From NCBI GenBank assembly GCA_963920765.1, contig OY987242.1, positions 37,720,002-37,784,001 on the forward strand: DNA of 64,000 nucleotides, written 5' to 3'. Shown here one piece after another: positions 48,105 to 61,136 of this stretch; within the stretch, counting starts at the first letter, position 1, and each line of letters begins with the position of its first letter. A program made the position numbers and the translations under genes. Below the pieces are notes generated by a model. The model had not been told where the DNA came from and made no database searches. It saw only the letters and a list, made by a program, of their open reading frames with translations. This DNA comes from Ulota crispa. Taxonomy: Eukaryota; Streptophyta; Bryopsida; Orthotrichales; Orthotrichaceae.

Positions 48105-48565
48105 GAAAAAATACAATCTGAAAATCAAGAACTAAATAAGATTATTTTTTTGAGAACGAAAAGATTTTGTTTTCCAGTAATATTCTGCTTTGCAAAACAG
48201 CAATCGCCATTTTAGCGAAGAAAAAAGCTGCAAAATCTAGTGAATGGAGAGAACCGGCAGCAACTTACAATCAACGGCAGTCGTTGGAGTATTTCGAGAA
48301 GTGCCTTCCGTGAGCAATTGGCTCGGATCCAATCTCAAAAACCTATTATTTCAAACAAAACAAGAACGCAATAGAAAAATTTATAAGAACGAAAAGACTC
48401 CGCTGTCCAGTAATATTTTGCTGTGCATTAAAGAAACCGCCATACTTTTGCGAAGAAAATGCTGCAAAATAAATTCATGGAATGGAGAGAACTGGCAGCA
48501 ACTTACAAACATCCATGTCCGTTTGGTCGGCAATTGACTCAGATCCAGTTTGAGAAAACTGTTGT
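48105..48565 (-). repeat. Tandem duplication of a 215-bp block that looks like an exon
   Basis: About 48105-48335 and 48345-48565 are diverged direct copies sharing GAACGAAAAGA, CCAGTAATATT.TGCT, TGGAGAGAAC.GGCAGCAACT and GATCCA. On the minus strand each copy keeps an open frame (NNRFLRLDPSQLLTEG and NNSFLKLDLSQLPTKR) ending at GTAAGTTGCTGCC, a strong splice donor. This suggests two duplicated exons, coding or leader, of an unidentified minus-strand gene, possibly upstream exons of the transporter. Confidence 0.5.
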
Positions 48566-48659
48566 TCGAAGATTCAAGAGACAACACTGCATGAATGGCA
48601 GCAGCCTCCAAGGCAGAGAGCTATGAGCGGCAACAAAGAGACTTCGGAAAATAAAAATA

Positions 48660-50060
48660 AAAATACATAACCATGCTATAACAATATTCACTAATTATTC
48701 ACTAATTATTCTCACTAACTATTCACTATTTATTCACTAAGTACTCACTCGTTACTCACTAACTATCCACTATTTATTGTGCTATCTACGCTTGCATCCA
48801 AAAGGGGGAAAATTCAACCGTAGTCAGAAGTCGGAAACCTTCAATCACGGCATGATACAATGAGTATGCCTTGCCCACCATTGCGTCACTTTTTTTTTTC
48901 CTTTTTCTCTGCTATTTGTCTAGTTCAACTTGTACTTCTCTTTGCCTTTCTTTTTCATCCTCCCTTTTCTTGCCTTTTCCTCTCCCTCATTCTTCTAATT
49001 GGAGAAATTAAAATTTCTGGTCTTAACAAAGAATAACATAAACACTTGATGCTTTATAATATAGATTAAGGAAAAATATCAAAAGTAGGCCTAACAATTG
49101 GCCGTATTTCAAAAACAGTCTCGACAATTGGGTGATTGCAAGAATGACTTGTACTATTTTTTGTCCCCTTGCTTCTTGGAGCAATATTTTAGGGGTATAT
49201 CTTTTGCTTTGTAACTCCACCTCCTATGAAATTTTGAAGGGAGCTTCAGACGGAAGTTACCTACCTCCTATATTTTTGGTGGTTTAAGTAAAATGAATTT
49301 ACTAATTTTAAGTAGGCCCCAAAGGCATGTCTACCTTTGAAGTTTTGGTGGTTTTTAGTACTGCATTGGGTCAACAAAATGGAATTCAAGGTCAAAATTT
49401 TAGGAATTAGTTCATCATTCATGATTACATGGATGTGCCAAAGGATTTCCCAAAAAATTATATATTATGTCTTCCACATTATTTCAAAGTGGGCATCCAT
49501 TGGTCAAGGTTTACTGAATGAAAACATACATTTTTCAAGAATTGTTTACATGAGGACATGCCGCCCACAGTTTCCCAAAATGAATTTTTTTTGTTTTTAT
49601 TTTTGTGATTTCCTGTAATTATTCAAAATGAAAAAGTGGGAGGCCTAAAATTCAGCTAATTTTTGGTCCGTAGCCCTCCATAGTACTTCTTCTTTGTTAC
49701 TGGCACTATGTAGTACCGTCATAGGGTGACTTCATATGACGGTGACATCCTACTTCTCATCCATTTGGTGCTAGTTGTTAATTGCAATTGGCTTCACGTT
49801 GCCGTCTTCCTGGAGATGAAGTAATGTCAATGTGTTTCCGATGATTGGGCCCTTCATTGCCGGTTTTGGTAGGTGCATTTCGTGATTACCTATTCATCCT
49901 CTATTCTGCTCAAGCATGGAATAGAGGTGTAGAAGACCGTTCAGAATTTTTGTGCCCTCTATGATATGTAGCAGCAATCATGCCTATCTAAGTTAGATGC
50001 AATTAGGAAGGCAAGACATGCTGAGGCGCAACGGGTCTATGGACTCACGCTATAGAAGAA
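48660..50060. other. Intergenic DNA with TATTCACTA-type short repeats
   Basis: About 48688-48780 is a degenerate array of 8-12 bp words such as TATTCACTA and TACTCACT. The remainder is AT-rich with no gene seen. Confidence 0.5.
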
Positions 50061-50061
50061 G

Positions 50062-53000
50062 GTGGGGGATTCCGGTCTCGTGTTTTATGGCACAAGTCTA
50101 TTTAGTCGCAATGGCGACGGTTTAAGGGGGTCATCCGCAGCTGGCCGGTTGACTGGAGGTTCAGAAGTGGGTTCACAATTCAAATGCCTGCTTGACTGCA
50201 AGCAGCTATGCTGCCGCGCACGTTCAAGCGAGACAGAGTGAGACGTGAGTGGCCCACCACAAGACAAGATGTCTAGCAACACTCTCAAGATGAACGGCGC
50301 AGAGTTTGGAGGGAGAAATAGCGGAGGTCAGTGATCTGGAATGTGTTTTATCGAATTTCACTGAACTTGCTAAAAACATCCTTCAAGAGCTATAATACTT
50401 AGATGTAACAATATGCATTAGTTCAAAAGTAGAGTAGTTTTTTGGTACTTGAGGTAAGACTCTTGTAACATTTAGCTAGTTCAAAGGTGTTTGCGGCAGG
50501 TACCGCAAGCGTTTGCAAGAACGCACGCAAATGGTGAGGGAGCAAGCCGGACCAGTCCCATCACGATCCACGCATCTATGTTGAGCTACTGAATTATCTA
50601 TGGATCTCATTTACCACCTCGAGTGGTTACCTGACACCAACTTGAGAGCAGCCATCATGGACACCGTCTTCAAGAACCAGACTGTCAGGATGTTGATTCC
50701 AAATTACTACCCCACCCTTGAGGATGTTAGAGCTTAACGCAACATTGTGCAAAACATTAGGCTAGATTTGCAAGCAAAAAAAATCCCCCACTACAATGGC
50801 ATACTAGCTCGTAAGCGCGCAATTCTAGAAGCCATTGTGTGTGACTGGGACTGCGACTCCAGTAGATTCCACATAATGCTTGGAACTCGAAAGCAAAACC
50901 TCAAATCGGCAACTCACAAGCTCCATGAAGTTGAATCGGGCACGTCATTCCGCTTCAAAGTGCCCTGTAGGAAGAAGTGCAATGGTGGCGTTCCTCTAGA
51001 AGTCCAGGCGGCTGCAATTGCATGGTGGACTGAGGAGATGCGTGTGAGTCCAAATTGCAAGCAAGTTTGGAAGAGGAGACTAGGTTGAAGCTTGTACAAG
51101 CAACACGCTGCTCATTTCCTTCTGGAGAGTCAGGTACTTCAAACTCTCATTCACTTTTATTCAGTTAGGGTAAAACATGGTGTATGCTGACTATGTCGAT
51201 CCGATTCAACTTCACAAAATAAGTCTTTGTTTGAACTAAATTGCATGATATTGACATTATGTTCCTATGTAGCAAGTGATGTACTACGCTCATTGTCAAT
51301 TATGAAGCTTGCTATTGCATCATTTGTCTTCATAGTTGCTTGCCGTTATTTGGGGTCATTTTAGGTTTACTTTGTTTAGCAACCCAAACCAAGTGTTAGA
51401 CTATTAACTATGTCTTACTGGTCCTTGACTTTAGGTAGTGCTACATAGACAAGTGTGCCCAATTTAGTTGGGTTTGAAGGTAACCGAGTCGGTGTTCCAT
51501 GTTTTGTATTTCACCCCATTGTGTTTCCGTCAAAGCACATCTCCACTTCATACCCTATAGTTCTCAAGTTCAAAGTTGGCCATTGACAGTACATGCAGCC
51601 TGTCTTCTAGCACCTTCACCTGTACTGTCTACTTGTAAGCTCATAGTAATTCATGAAAACTCTACTCTGTAATGCACCTGGACTTCAATCAATCACGTCA
51701 AAAGAGTCTACCCGCATTACTAGGTAGTCACTAATAGTGTGCTGCGCAGCCACAACATCACCAACAACAATATGTATCACTGTGGTCACCTTCAAGTACT
51801 AAGGACCATTATCCAAAATACCTTTTAGCTCATGCGTGTCCTAGGTACTGCACCTCACCTATACTATATAGCACTAGGTTCATAGTAAATCATGGAAACT
51901 CTATTCTACAGTTCTCCTTTGGTTCAAACAACCACGTGAAATGAAAGTACCCGCATAACCAAGTACTCACTAATGGTTTTCTACAGAGCCTAAAAGTCAA
52001 AAACACTAGTTTTCACTACTACAATTACCTACTACTAGTAAGGACTATTACCCAAGTACCTTTCACCTCACGCGGATCCTAGGTAGTACACCTCTTCCTC
52101 TATTCTGTCCCAACAGCCATTTTTGTTAGATAGTAGTAGTACTATGCGGACAAACTCTGAACGTCAACCACATGTAGTGTGAAGTAGTGCAGCCCGTTTG
52201 CGTACTACATGCCATATTCTTGAGTGTTTCAAGGTATAACAAAGGTATGTACACAATGAGTCCGTGGAGACTACGTACAGTCGGAGTATTACACAGTATT
52301 GTTAGTGCTTTCACTAATTGCTTCCAAAGAAACCATGGGTCCTACTCAGCTTGTCCGCGTACTGGGTAGTACTAGAAAGGGAGTACTGTTGTCATGGACG
52401 TAGTGGTGACTCAAATTATCTTACCATTATGTAGTGCCATCTATACCTGTCAACCATCACGTAGTACTACATGCTAGACTCAAAGTACTTCTCATTGCTC
52501 CACAATATAATATCCTGACCAATTCTAGTGGTACCAGGAGGACTTCTTCCAAAGATTCCAAGATCGTAATCTGGAATTGCAGATCAAGATTTGTTCTTTC
52601 ATCAAGTTACAGCCTTACTTTGTGATTAGGTGCAATGAATGTGAATTGTACTGCTCCCACCACCACATTCAAATCCTTCTTCTTTTGCAGGCCTTGAATT
52701 CCTTCCATGACCCACAACATGGGGCGCACATCCTATTCCAATGCACCTGCAGCTATAGAATTTGCGAATCAGGTGGAGACGGAGCCTGTCATATAGGAGC
52801 AAGCCGATTCTTTGGAGTCACCAAAATGTGGAAGTCAATGTTATGTGATAAAGAGGAAGATGCCTAATACCACAATATGAGGTACATTTTATGTACATCT
52901 ACCAAGTACTGCTAAACTTAGATGAGGTTGGGGAAATGCTCACCTGAATACCTGATGTTGTTTTTTGTTGTATTGTGCAATTGCTTAACAGAATCTTGCG

Positions 53001-55425
53001 AGCTCTGCGATGTGCAAATGTTTCGCCTTTGTCCATTCGAGAGGGTCAACGGTCCCCATTGCCTCATCAAGTGGAAGTAATTTGAGTACAACATTGAGAC
53101 AACAACAGATTCAAGCAAGCCTTGCAAGCGGATAAAGGAGGTCACTCAAACCACTAGTTTCTCTTTGTTCATGGAATTCCTGAGACCAAACCTAAAGGCC
53201 TTTGTGATGCACAACTTTTGCGCTTGATGGTAGTTAGATCAAGCAAAGTTGGCTAAGGATTCACTGCCACGAGGTGCAATACTTATGCACATTAACTTTG
53301 CCAAAAATTACTCCTTCCAAATACAAAATGAAATCCAGTCAATGTATTACCACTCCACGCAAGTGACAATCATGGTCCAAATTGTGTACCAAGTGCAAGA
53401 TCCCGACGAAGACGATGGAACTGACCCAATGCTGATCCGCGAGACTCATTACTGGATTTTTGATGACAAAGCACATGACACGCTCTTCTTGCAGCATTGC
53501 ATGCTAAAGCACTAGCAATGGTTGATGGATCAAGGTTCCATTCCGAATATGCACCTGGTCTTTAGTGACAAATGCTCTGCTCAATTTAAAGGTGCCAGGT
53601 CTTTATATTTTGTTGCGAGGTAAGCCAACTTGAGTACACCTATTGTTTGGCCCATGTTTGACGATCATCTATCCATGCACCAAGCTAATTGCCTAGAGGT
53701 AAGTATCCATGAATTTGTCCATTGATTTAGGTACCCATCTCTTACGGGTGGTTGTAGAATGATGTGGAATTTCTACGATTTGGATCACGGGAAGGGAGAG
53801 TGGGATGGCGCAGGCGCGGTAGTGAAACAAGCATTGAGGCAGGAACAACTAAGGATTCCAAAGCGACCGCTAGAAGATGCGCAGGACAGTGTCACTTTTC
53901 TAGATTCCACAATAGAAGGGGCCGTACCAATCCGAAATGGTCACATCAAGTACGCCCAAATCATATAAGCATTTCCCGAGTCCTTTGATTTTTGTGTAGT
54001 CAACTGAATTCTCACTTCTCTAGGCATACAGTTGACCTATTAAGAAATTTTGGGAGCTCCGTTAGCAACGTATAATATTGATGAAAGCTCAAAGGGATGT
54101 TTGCCTCTCTAAAAATTGAATTTCAATATCCACAACACTATTACATACAATTCTATTCATTTTAAAGGCTGACAATGTGTGACGGCAAAATGATGCACAA
54201 TAGACATTACTGCTATGTAGTTTTTGCATATTCCTACTCCCTAAATGAGAATATATGTAAAACAATGAACGTATTCTAGACTTAAAAATACATCATTTTC
54301 AAAACCTTCTAAGTGTGTTTCTCCCTTCAACCCAGAAGCATAGCCACAGTATACTCATTGAGTGCGACAACTGAATGAGTTTGAGTAACAAATTTAACAC
54401 TGAAAGTGATTCAGAGAACCCAATGTCACTGAGGCTCTAAACCATTCACTATACAAAATTAAAACTACAAGCAACTAGGAGGGATTCCACTGTGTTTTGA
54501 CTTCAACAGAGAAATGGTTCAAATTGTTTATGGACAGACTTCAATACACCTCATAGTAACCTTTCAACCAAATCAAGACACAACAAACTGAAATGTCCTC
54601 TAAAATTATAGTATTAAAGAAAACTGGACTCATATTGGTAATACCTTAGTTAAACCTTTGGCTTAGATGCACACTAATTAACTTAACTATGTAGCGTGCA
54701 AATCTTTCTAGTACTTCCATCTAGTTGGCAATGATGAAGTAGAAAGAAGCAATGCCCATGCTTGTCGTCAAATACTTGGGTCCTCGAAGTTCCATTCTAT
54801 GTTTGCACCTGATGCCTGAGACCCTACCAAAGTTTTGGTCTAACCTTTCAATTGTTTCTGCAGCCCTTGCCTAGACAAGGACTTCGCAAGGTGCAAGCAG
54901 CAATCCCACGTGGTAGAGTGGAAAGTCTACAAAATACAGCCACTAAATGTTAGTTACGCACAATCTCTACTAGAAGCGGAAGACTACAATGAAGACAAAG
55001 GGAATTTGAAATACAAAGAAGATGAGGGCAGCATGTCCTTCCTTGTCCAACTAGGTGACAATTTTGCTATTCCAACTGAACCAAACAATACAGAGGGAGT
55101 TTTGTACTACATTCTGCAGTGCCAATTGGAAAAGCACATTGTAGAGGATGACTTTGAGTGTTCATGGGGTGGGTCCTTCAAAAGAAGAGACTTCATTATA
55201 ATTGGAACCTATTACCAGAAGTAGGGACGGCTTGCCGCTAACAACTACGTCTACTTGAAGGATTCAAGATCGGCTCATGTCGACGCTGATATTGTCCTTG
55301 CCTGCACATTTCAAATGATATTTTGTTTGCACAAAGTCAAGGGCGGCAATCCAGTATACTCGTTGCCAATGGAGAGCGTCAATGTCATTACATGCGCATT
55401 AGAAGAGTACCATGAATCACAATGA
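50062..55425 (+). pseudogene. Decayed transposase-like gene of a large DNA element
   Basis: Open segments at about 50062-50326, 50500-51133, 52537-52881, about 52992-53620, about 53732-53968 and about 54864-55425 form one degenerate multi-exon gene. Signatures in order: CRKKCNGGVPLEVQAAAIAW; IKICSFIKLQPYFVIRCNEC with a Cys/His-rich cluster; LMHINFAKNYSFQIQNEIQS; ETHYWIFDDKAHDT; LVFSDKCSAQFKGARSLYF; and HGKGEWDGAGAVVK. The H-x-[DN]-FA-[EK]-NYS, FSD..[AS]QFK and HGKG..DG layout matches a transposase-like family widespread as uncharacterised proteins in invertebrates and some plants; I cannot name the superfamily. The first presumed catalytic Asp is Asn here. Stops interrupt it at 50582 (TGA), 50735 (TAA), 51086 (TGA), 52865 (TAA), 53078 (TAA), 53225 (TGA), 53231 (TAG), 53513 (TAG) and 55222 (TAG). 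The junction between the third and fourth segments does not keep phase as drawn. Confidence 0.65.
51560..52110. repeat. Two diverged 250-bp units in a transposase intron
   Basis: Phrases such as CATAGTAA(T)TCATG.AAACTCTA, ACCCGCAT(T)AC.A(A)GTA.TCACTAAT and GT(A)CCTTT.A.CTCA recur in order from about 51640 and about 51890. Words resembling AGTACT, GTAGTACTA and CTAGGTA are unusually frequent. Confidence 0.6.
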
Positions 55426-55439
55426 TTGGGATATAGTGT

Positions 55440-55869
55440 TGTCACTGCTACAAAACGTACTAGTTACAATTAAAATCTGAGTTCCTTCAGGAATAGTACG
55501 AGGTCTTACATAGCCTAAATTCCATTACAAATACACTAGTCAATACTACATAGGACTATCGAGCATTACATAGTGCACTTAGTACTTTACAGTGTTCCCA
55601 AAATATAATAGTTCTTTACCATTGTGTTGAAAATGACTTGGCAGTAGTCTATTTCAGCATTCCACAGCCGTTTGGAGGAAATGCACTTTGTTATAATTTT
55701 AACAACACATACAGAATTCTGAACCCTTAATACCAAATCTGACCATGTCATGAATAATGTACACCTCAAAGAAGACCATGTACATGCAACACTGCAGGCA
55801 CTACATTGTAGTATTGACTACGTTTATTTATTATCTACAGTAGTACTTTCAGTGATTGCATGGTATTAC
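55440..55869. other. Gap between the two decayed genes
   Basis: Noncoding, rich in ACATAG, AGTACT and CTAGT words like the transposase introns. It separates the plus-strand transposase from the minus-strand SET-domain gene, so the two converge here. Confidence 0.5.
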
Positions 55870-57090
55870 TTAGCATCGCCTGCAGAATGGACTATCACAT
55901 TCACAATTGAAAGGAACCACCCTAGATTCCGTACTTTGAAACTCAATGCCGTAATCCCAAGTGAACTTCTCCTCGCTAGAGATGTCTCTGTTTGCAAAGA
56001 ACAAAACCTGTGGTTGATGTCAGAATTATAAGCTGTCGTCCAAATTCCCAAAAAATTCCCCAGCATTTCTATACATACATTTAAACCAACGTATAGCTAA
56101 TTTCAATTCTTACGTGACATAATGTCGGGTCCGTCTTGTTTACCTAGACGGGAATGTCCATGACATTGGAGTCGCAGCATCTGATAGAAGTCACTGGGAT
56201 TAGTAAATACAGTGCTTCAAAATCACAAAGTTACATTTACTAGATGACAGGGTCCTTGTAGTTGTGGTTCATCCATTGTGCTACGTTTGTGACCTGCCTA
56301 GCATCAACACAAAGCAACTCCTCATTACCCTTTGATGACTCAAACTGCCAGTGTGCATCCAAAAGGAATGTCGAATTAGCGCCTTCTCCACGTCTCATTA
56401 GTTCAGCCTGGGTGATGACCTCACCGGCGCACTCAAACAGAAAGCTCCCTCTTTGAATTCTGCTCTTGTATTGGATACTCCAACCCTTTGTCCGGCTTGT
56501 TAGGAAAACCTAGAAAAAGAGGTTGAATTAGCATTTGTAACTTCCTTTAGGAAAGTGAAACTCTTTAAGCATAAACTTGGAAATAGTTAGTAAGAAGTGC
56601 AAACCTCAAACGGTAGAGTAATTCCTCTCTGGATTACTCAATTTCAGCACTCTTGGCTGCATCGGCAAGCTGAAGAACATTCCTTAATGTACATGCGTTC
56701 CACGTGACCGAGGCAGGCCTCCCTCCAGAACCCTTTGCAAAGATAATCTCCCGAGCAATGCAGCGCCCAAGCCTCTCCCTTGTCTCAGCACTTAAGAAAC
56801 TGTTGCACAAGATAGTGGATTTAGTTGGGAACAAGACCATATCCAACTTCCATTTTGTTCTTCTCAGTAAAATATTCCACAACTCAAAAACAAGCAAAGT
56901 CATTGGATTCTTGAATCAGCACTTCCATCTACATAAACATGACTTGATTTGACAACATACCTGTTGGACTAAACGATCCTTTAGTCGATTGTCCCTGCCA
57001 TTTGCACACCCTCCGCTAACAACACAGCAGCAACAGCCCCCGACTTGATCCAAACACAAACTTCCACAAGCACAAAAAATATTTGGAGAA
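55870..57090 (-). pseudogene. Decayed SUVR-type SET-domain histone methyltransferase
   Basis: SUVR1/2/4-type proteins are plant SU(VAR)3-9-related H3K9 methyltransferases acting in gene and transposon silencing. Exon-like segments are about 57090-56961, 56799-56605, 56509-about 56265, 56180-56144 and 56007-55870. The pre-SET cysteine cluster is recognisable (FCACGSLCLDQVGGCCCC, then YIKECSSACRCSQEC). The SET domain follows: VIQRGITLPFEVFLTSRTKG, RGSFLFECAGEVITQAEL, LLDAHWQF, LCVDARQV, WMNH, CDSNVMDIPV and EKFTWDYGIEF. The post-SET is CECDSPFCRRC. These align in order with Arabidopsis SUVR4/SUVR2. Stops at 56787-56785 (TGA), 56646-56644 (TGA), 56640-56638 (TGA) and 56146-56144 (TAG) break it. 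The donor after WMNH is not recognisable. The N-terminal half of a normal SUVR protein was not found. Confidence 0.75.
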
Positions 57091-57703
57091 AGAGGTGCAA
57101 GAAATGGTTCCAACAATATAGAGTAGTGCAATACTAGGAACCTTGTATACTTGTATGACCTCATGTCCCAGTGTGGGGCTTCATTAATGCCACCACGTCA
57201 AGAGCAACATATGGAAATGCTCTCAACACCCTGAGAGCAGTCAATGTCAACCAAATCTTGTGCCAATACTTGATTTTTAAGACAGCATGAACAGGAGAAA
57301 CAAAGGCAAGCACTAACATCTTTTTAGGTAATAGCATTCACAAGAGTAACTACTTGAAAGTCAGTCATCCAAAAGAGAAGTGTCCCACACAAAACATCAC
57401 GCAGCTACAGAGGAGAAGATGCAGAGCAAACTCCACATAAACTGCACAAAAAACAGCAACTGCTTGGAGTCGTCGTCGACAACAACTAGCCATTGAAAAA
57501 ATAGACCAATTTTCCATTTCAGAGGAGCCATGAAAAGGCTGAGAAAGAAGATAACATATGGTCTACCACACCAAAAAAGCAGCATTTAGACTCAACAAGG
57601 CACTTGCGTACGGCGTGCCAGAGGCGCTACGTCCTTGCAGGTGACCTGCCTTTGCATGACGTGCCCATTTGCAGGTCCAATCAGACAAAACCGTAGTGAA
57701 GGC

Positions 57704-60700
57704 TCACTTCTTGGTTACCTTGATGTTTTGCGCAGCACGTCTTGCGCAAGGCCCCTTCACCTTCGGGATAGGAGAAGCTAGTTGCGGTTGCTTAGAGGAA
57801 CAAAGAGACCTCTTGTAGTCAAGCGAGGCACAACTGCGCTGTGATGATGATGGAATTGATGCACCCTCCGGACTACCGGGCACCCAGTTGAAGAGGACTG
57901 GTTTGGAAGACTCCAATGGTGTCAGCACTAGGCTCTCTCCTTGCACTAGATTGGTAAATTTCCAATGCCCTCCACCCTCATCTGTCCACGGTAGCATTGT
58001 ACATAAGCATTTCAGATTATGCAAGTACGTAGACAACAAACATGGAGACATTGAACAGGTTCATGGTAGGTACCATATTCCGCATACCTGAATGCACCTT
58101 CTGCGAGGCTCTCAAAGCTTCTTCCTCAAAAAACTCCATATAAGCATCCTTTATGGGAAGAGGTTTACTGGGTACAATAGGTACCTCCGAAATGGTAGAG
58201 CGGGTTTGCCCACCCTCAGATTCCAAATCTTCCTTGGCTATGACCTTTGTAGTAGAACACCAACAAATAGTGGCACGACATTAGAAATTCTCACTAGCAT
58301 TTGTTCAAGCCCCACATAGCAATCAACACTTGTGGCAATGAGAAAATACCAACCTCCATGTCATCTGCCACCGGCTCAGCGTCCAAGACCGATAGCTCCT
58401 CGTCCGTTAAGTCTTGGAATTCCTTCGTGGGCACGTCTTTGTTTTCATGCATCGACTCCTTGCCGGCGCCGTCCACGAACTTGGAGGGCTTCATCGCCGG
58501 GTTAGGGATTGTTGCGACCATTGCCTTTGGAACATCCCTGGCGTGCTCGCGACCCACTAGAACAGCAGTGGATTGAAACAACTACGACAAGAGCAACGGT
58601 GAGATGTTGGACATGTCGGACCTCATTGTTTGGGCCGCAACATGAGCTTCCACTCGTCCTCCTCCATCTACACATTCCGCTATTGAGGCCAAGAATGTGC
58701 TTCCAGAGGCAAACGTCGTGGCCGCTCCGAAACCGCCCATGTTTGAACCTGACCCATGCAACAGGCAAATTTAGGTAAGGTGTAGGTAGAATAGAAAAGA
58801 AAGATGAAATTACAGACAGGGGACGCTTACGTGCTATTTGTTTCTCAAAGCAACACCCATACGCACAGTACTAACCTAAACTAAGTGTACTACATAGTAT
58901 GTGAATACCTAAAATTGTTTCACTGCCTGTGGATTTCAAGTGAGAAGAGTGAATCCTGGAGCCCGGAATGCTGCTATCTTGCGTGCTTGCGCTACAATCA
59001 TTGTCGTCCGCGCCTGAGAAACCGCACGCTTTGAGCCACATAGGACACACATGGCCACAATCTAGTACCATACAGTTGGAGTTGTCCCAAAACCAAGAAG
59101 TGGCACACCAAGGTGGTAAAGGTGTTTGCAGTTGCAAATCAGCGCGTGCCAGTAAGGGAACCCGTCCCCGCAAACGGGGCACGCAAGCATTGGTGGCATC
59201 TCCCTGAAATTTGGCATGGAGGGAATGTCCAATCTAAGGGTGGGAAGAGGAGTTGGATGCATAATGTACCCAAGTCTTCCGGACTACAGGTTGCTTTGCT
59301 CCACCCTCAACGCACTCAAGTAGTGAGTAGATGCCTGGAAGCAACGCCCAATCTGGGCCTGCTCGACCTCAAATAGATGCTTTCGCTGCATGAAGTTGTT
59401 GTGGTCGTCGATGTTGTTACAAAGCATATCATACATTGGCCTGTTGCCTACCACTTTCTCTCGCCACCCTTCCTTGTTGTCTACAGCGGATAAGTCAAAT
59501 TTTGTTCTGAATTTGGCAAACTGCTTCACCAGCTAGTCCACCATCCCATTGCAAAACGAAGATTCCTTGTCAGCCTCAACAAGTCTAGTTGCAATGTTGT
59601 TGGAGTTGTCTACAAGGTAATTGACCTCTTCCTCCACCTTACTCAAAATTGTATCTATGTCGGAGTTCCTGCCAAATGTGCACCAGATTATCACATTCAT
59701 TTGGAAATTACAATGGTATATCCGGGAATTCTAAACCAGGAAATGCTGCAATCCAAAGCAAACACGGCATGCAAATACGGAATGACAACACACCTAGAAG
59801 AGAGCATGTCAAAGTCAAACGCCGCCATGGTGAAAGCTGAATCTGTGGCCTCTTCCTTTGCAACAGAGCCGTTGACATTCCTGGGATGCTTGAAGGGCTT
59901 TTTGATTGACGCCTTTGGTATTGCCAAATCCCTTGCCCTGGACAATGGATTCCAACTCAACAGACACATCTAAATCTGCCTTCTTTGAGGCTTGAAGACA
60001 GAGAAGCCATGACTTCGCGTGCACGCGGTAGTTGGTTTGCTACAGTTGGTTTATGTTAGCAGCAAACTCTACCCAATCAATCCTCTCGCCCTTCTTTTTC
60101 AGCAAAATCCAACCCATGGCAAGCTCCTTTGCGATGTGATGCGCAAGCGGCTCTTTTTGGTAGCACACGCGATAAAGCGCCTCCACTTCCCGTCACTCTG
60201 CAAGACTTAGCTTTTCTACCAAGCTGTATCCATTCCTGCTTCTATCAACTTTGAAGACTGCCTCCATGTCCGCTAGCAGGATGTGTTTTTTCAGCTTCAA
60301 TTTGTGGGGGTTGATGCCCACGCCGTTTAGTCTGAACTCCTCCCGGAACATTTCCTTTGATAACACCTGCGGTGGCCTCCTAGAAGGCTATTGAAGGTCC
60401 TCCAATGCTTTTCTGCATTGATTGGCCGTGTAACTTCTCTTCGGACGCTTTGGAGGCTGTCAATTAAAAACATTGAAAAAAGAACAAGTAGCGCAAAGCT
60501 AGTGAGTGATGTGCATCAGTCCTAGAGTACTGTGGGAATGCAAGAAAAATGGCTGTACCACACGCACGATCTACTTGCAATTCAAGCTTTCAAAAAGTGG
60601 AACTGAGGTTTAGGTTGTTGTCATACCTGCATCCCAGCCAGTCTTCCAAGGGATGAAATACCGTCTTTCTCAGCATTTTCTTTAATATGGTAATCAGATT

Positions 60701-61136
60701 CATTAGGCTTGTCCCTCCTCTTGGACACCATGTGTTTGGCAAGAGTCCGGTAGAAACCACCGGAGGGGATGGGACCTTCTTCAGCGACGTCCCCCTCCCC
60801 AATTGGAATTGTAGGAGTTGAGGGGGGGATGTGGGGTTGGGCTTGATGTGCATCAAGAGGGATTACTTCGCCGACTATAGAGGGTGCAGTGTTAAATTGC
60901 CCAAGGTTGGGAGCAACGGGCAGCCCAGGCGGGAGTTGTTCCTGCAACTCCAAGGAGGATGACCCCCTCGCAATGGAAATTTTCCCTCGGGAGTGGAAGG
61001 TCTTTGCGTAAGTGGTTGGAGGCATAGTAGGGTTGATAGCAAGTACGAGCGGTTGGGTTTGTGTGTCAAGGAATTGCGCCGCAGACACGAGTTGTTGGGC
61101 GACATCCCGTAGTCCACCCCTTGCGTGCAGCTTCAC
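57704..61136 (-). pseudogene. Decayed element-associated gene with RING-like cysteine cluster
   Basis: A chain of open minus-strand segments with plausible splice sites. At about 61136-60629 lies a Pro-rich start ending LGRLAGMQ at a GTATGA donor. At about 60460-60000 is a lysine-rich part (PPKRPKRSYTANQCRKALED, then LNGVGINPHKLKLKKHILLA). At about 59969-59672 is AIPKASIKKPFKHP with a frame ambiguity. At about 59666-58990 is a helical part, then CPVCGDGFPYWHALICNCKH, then CVLCG. The remainder lies at about 58545-58352, 58245-58089 and 57990-57704, with the protein ending AAQNIKVTKK. The C-x2-C...C-x-C-x-H...C-x2-C pattern resembles a RING/PHD-type zinc cluster. Premature stops occur at least within 60380-60020, 59535, 59275 and 59070. 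No family name can be given. It converges on the transposase gene and is probably an accessory gene of the same element. Confidence 0.5.

Noticed and set aside
48688-48780. Regularly spaced short repeats suggesting a CRISPR-like array
   Set aside because: Units are 8-12 bp, degenerate and without unique spacers; this is an AT-rich minisatellite in a eukaryotic genome.
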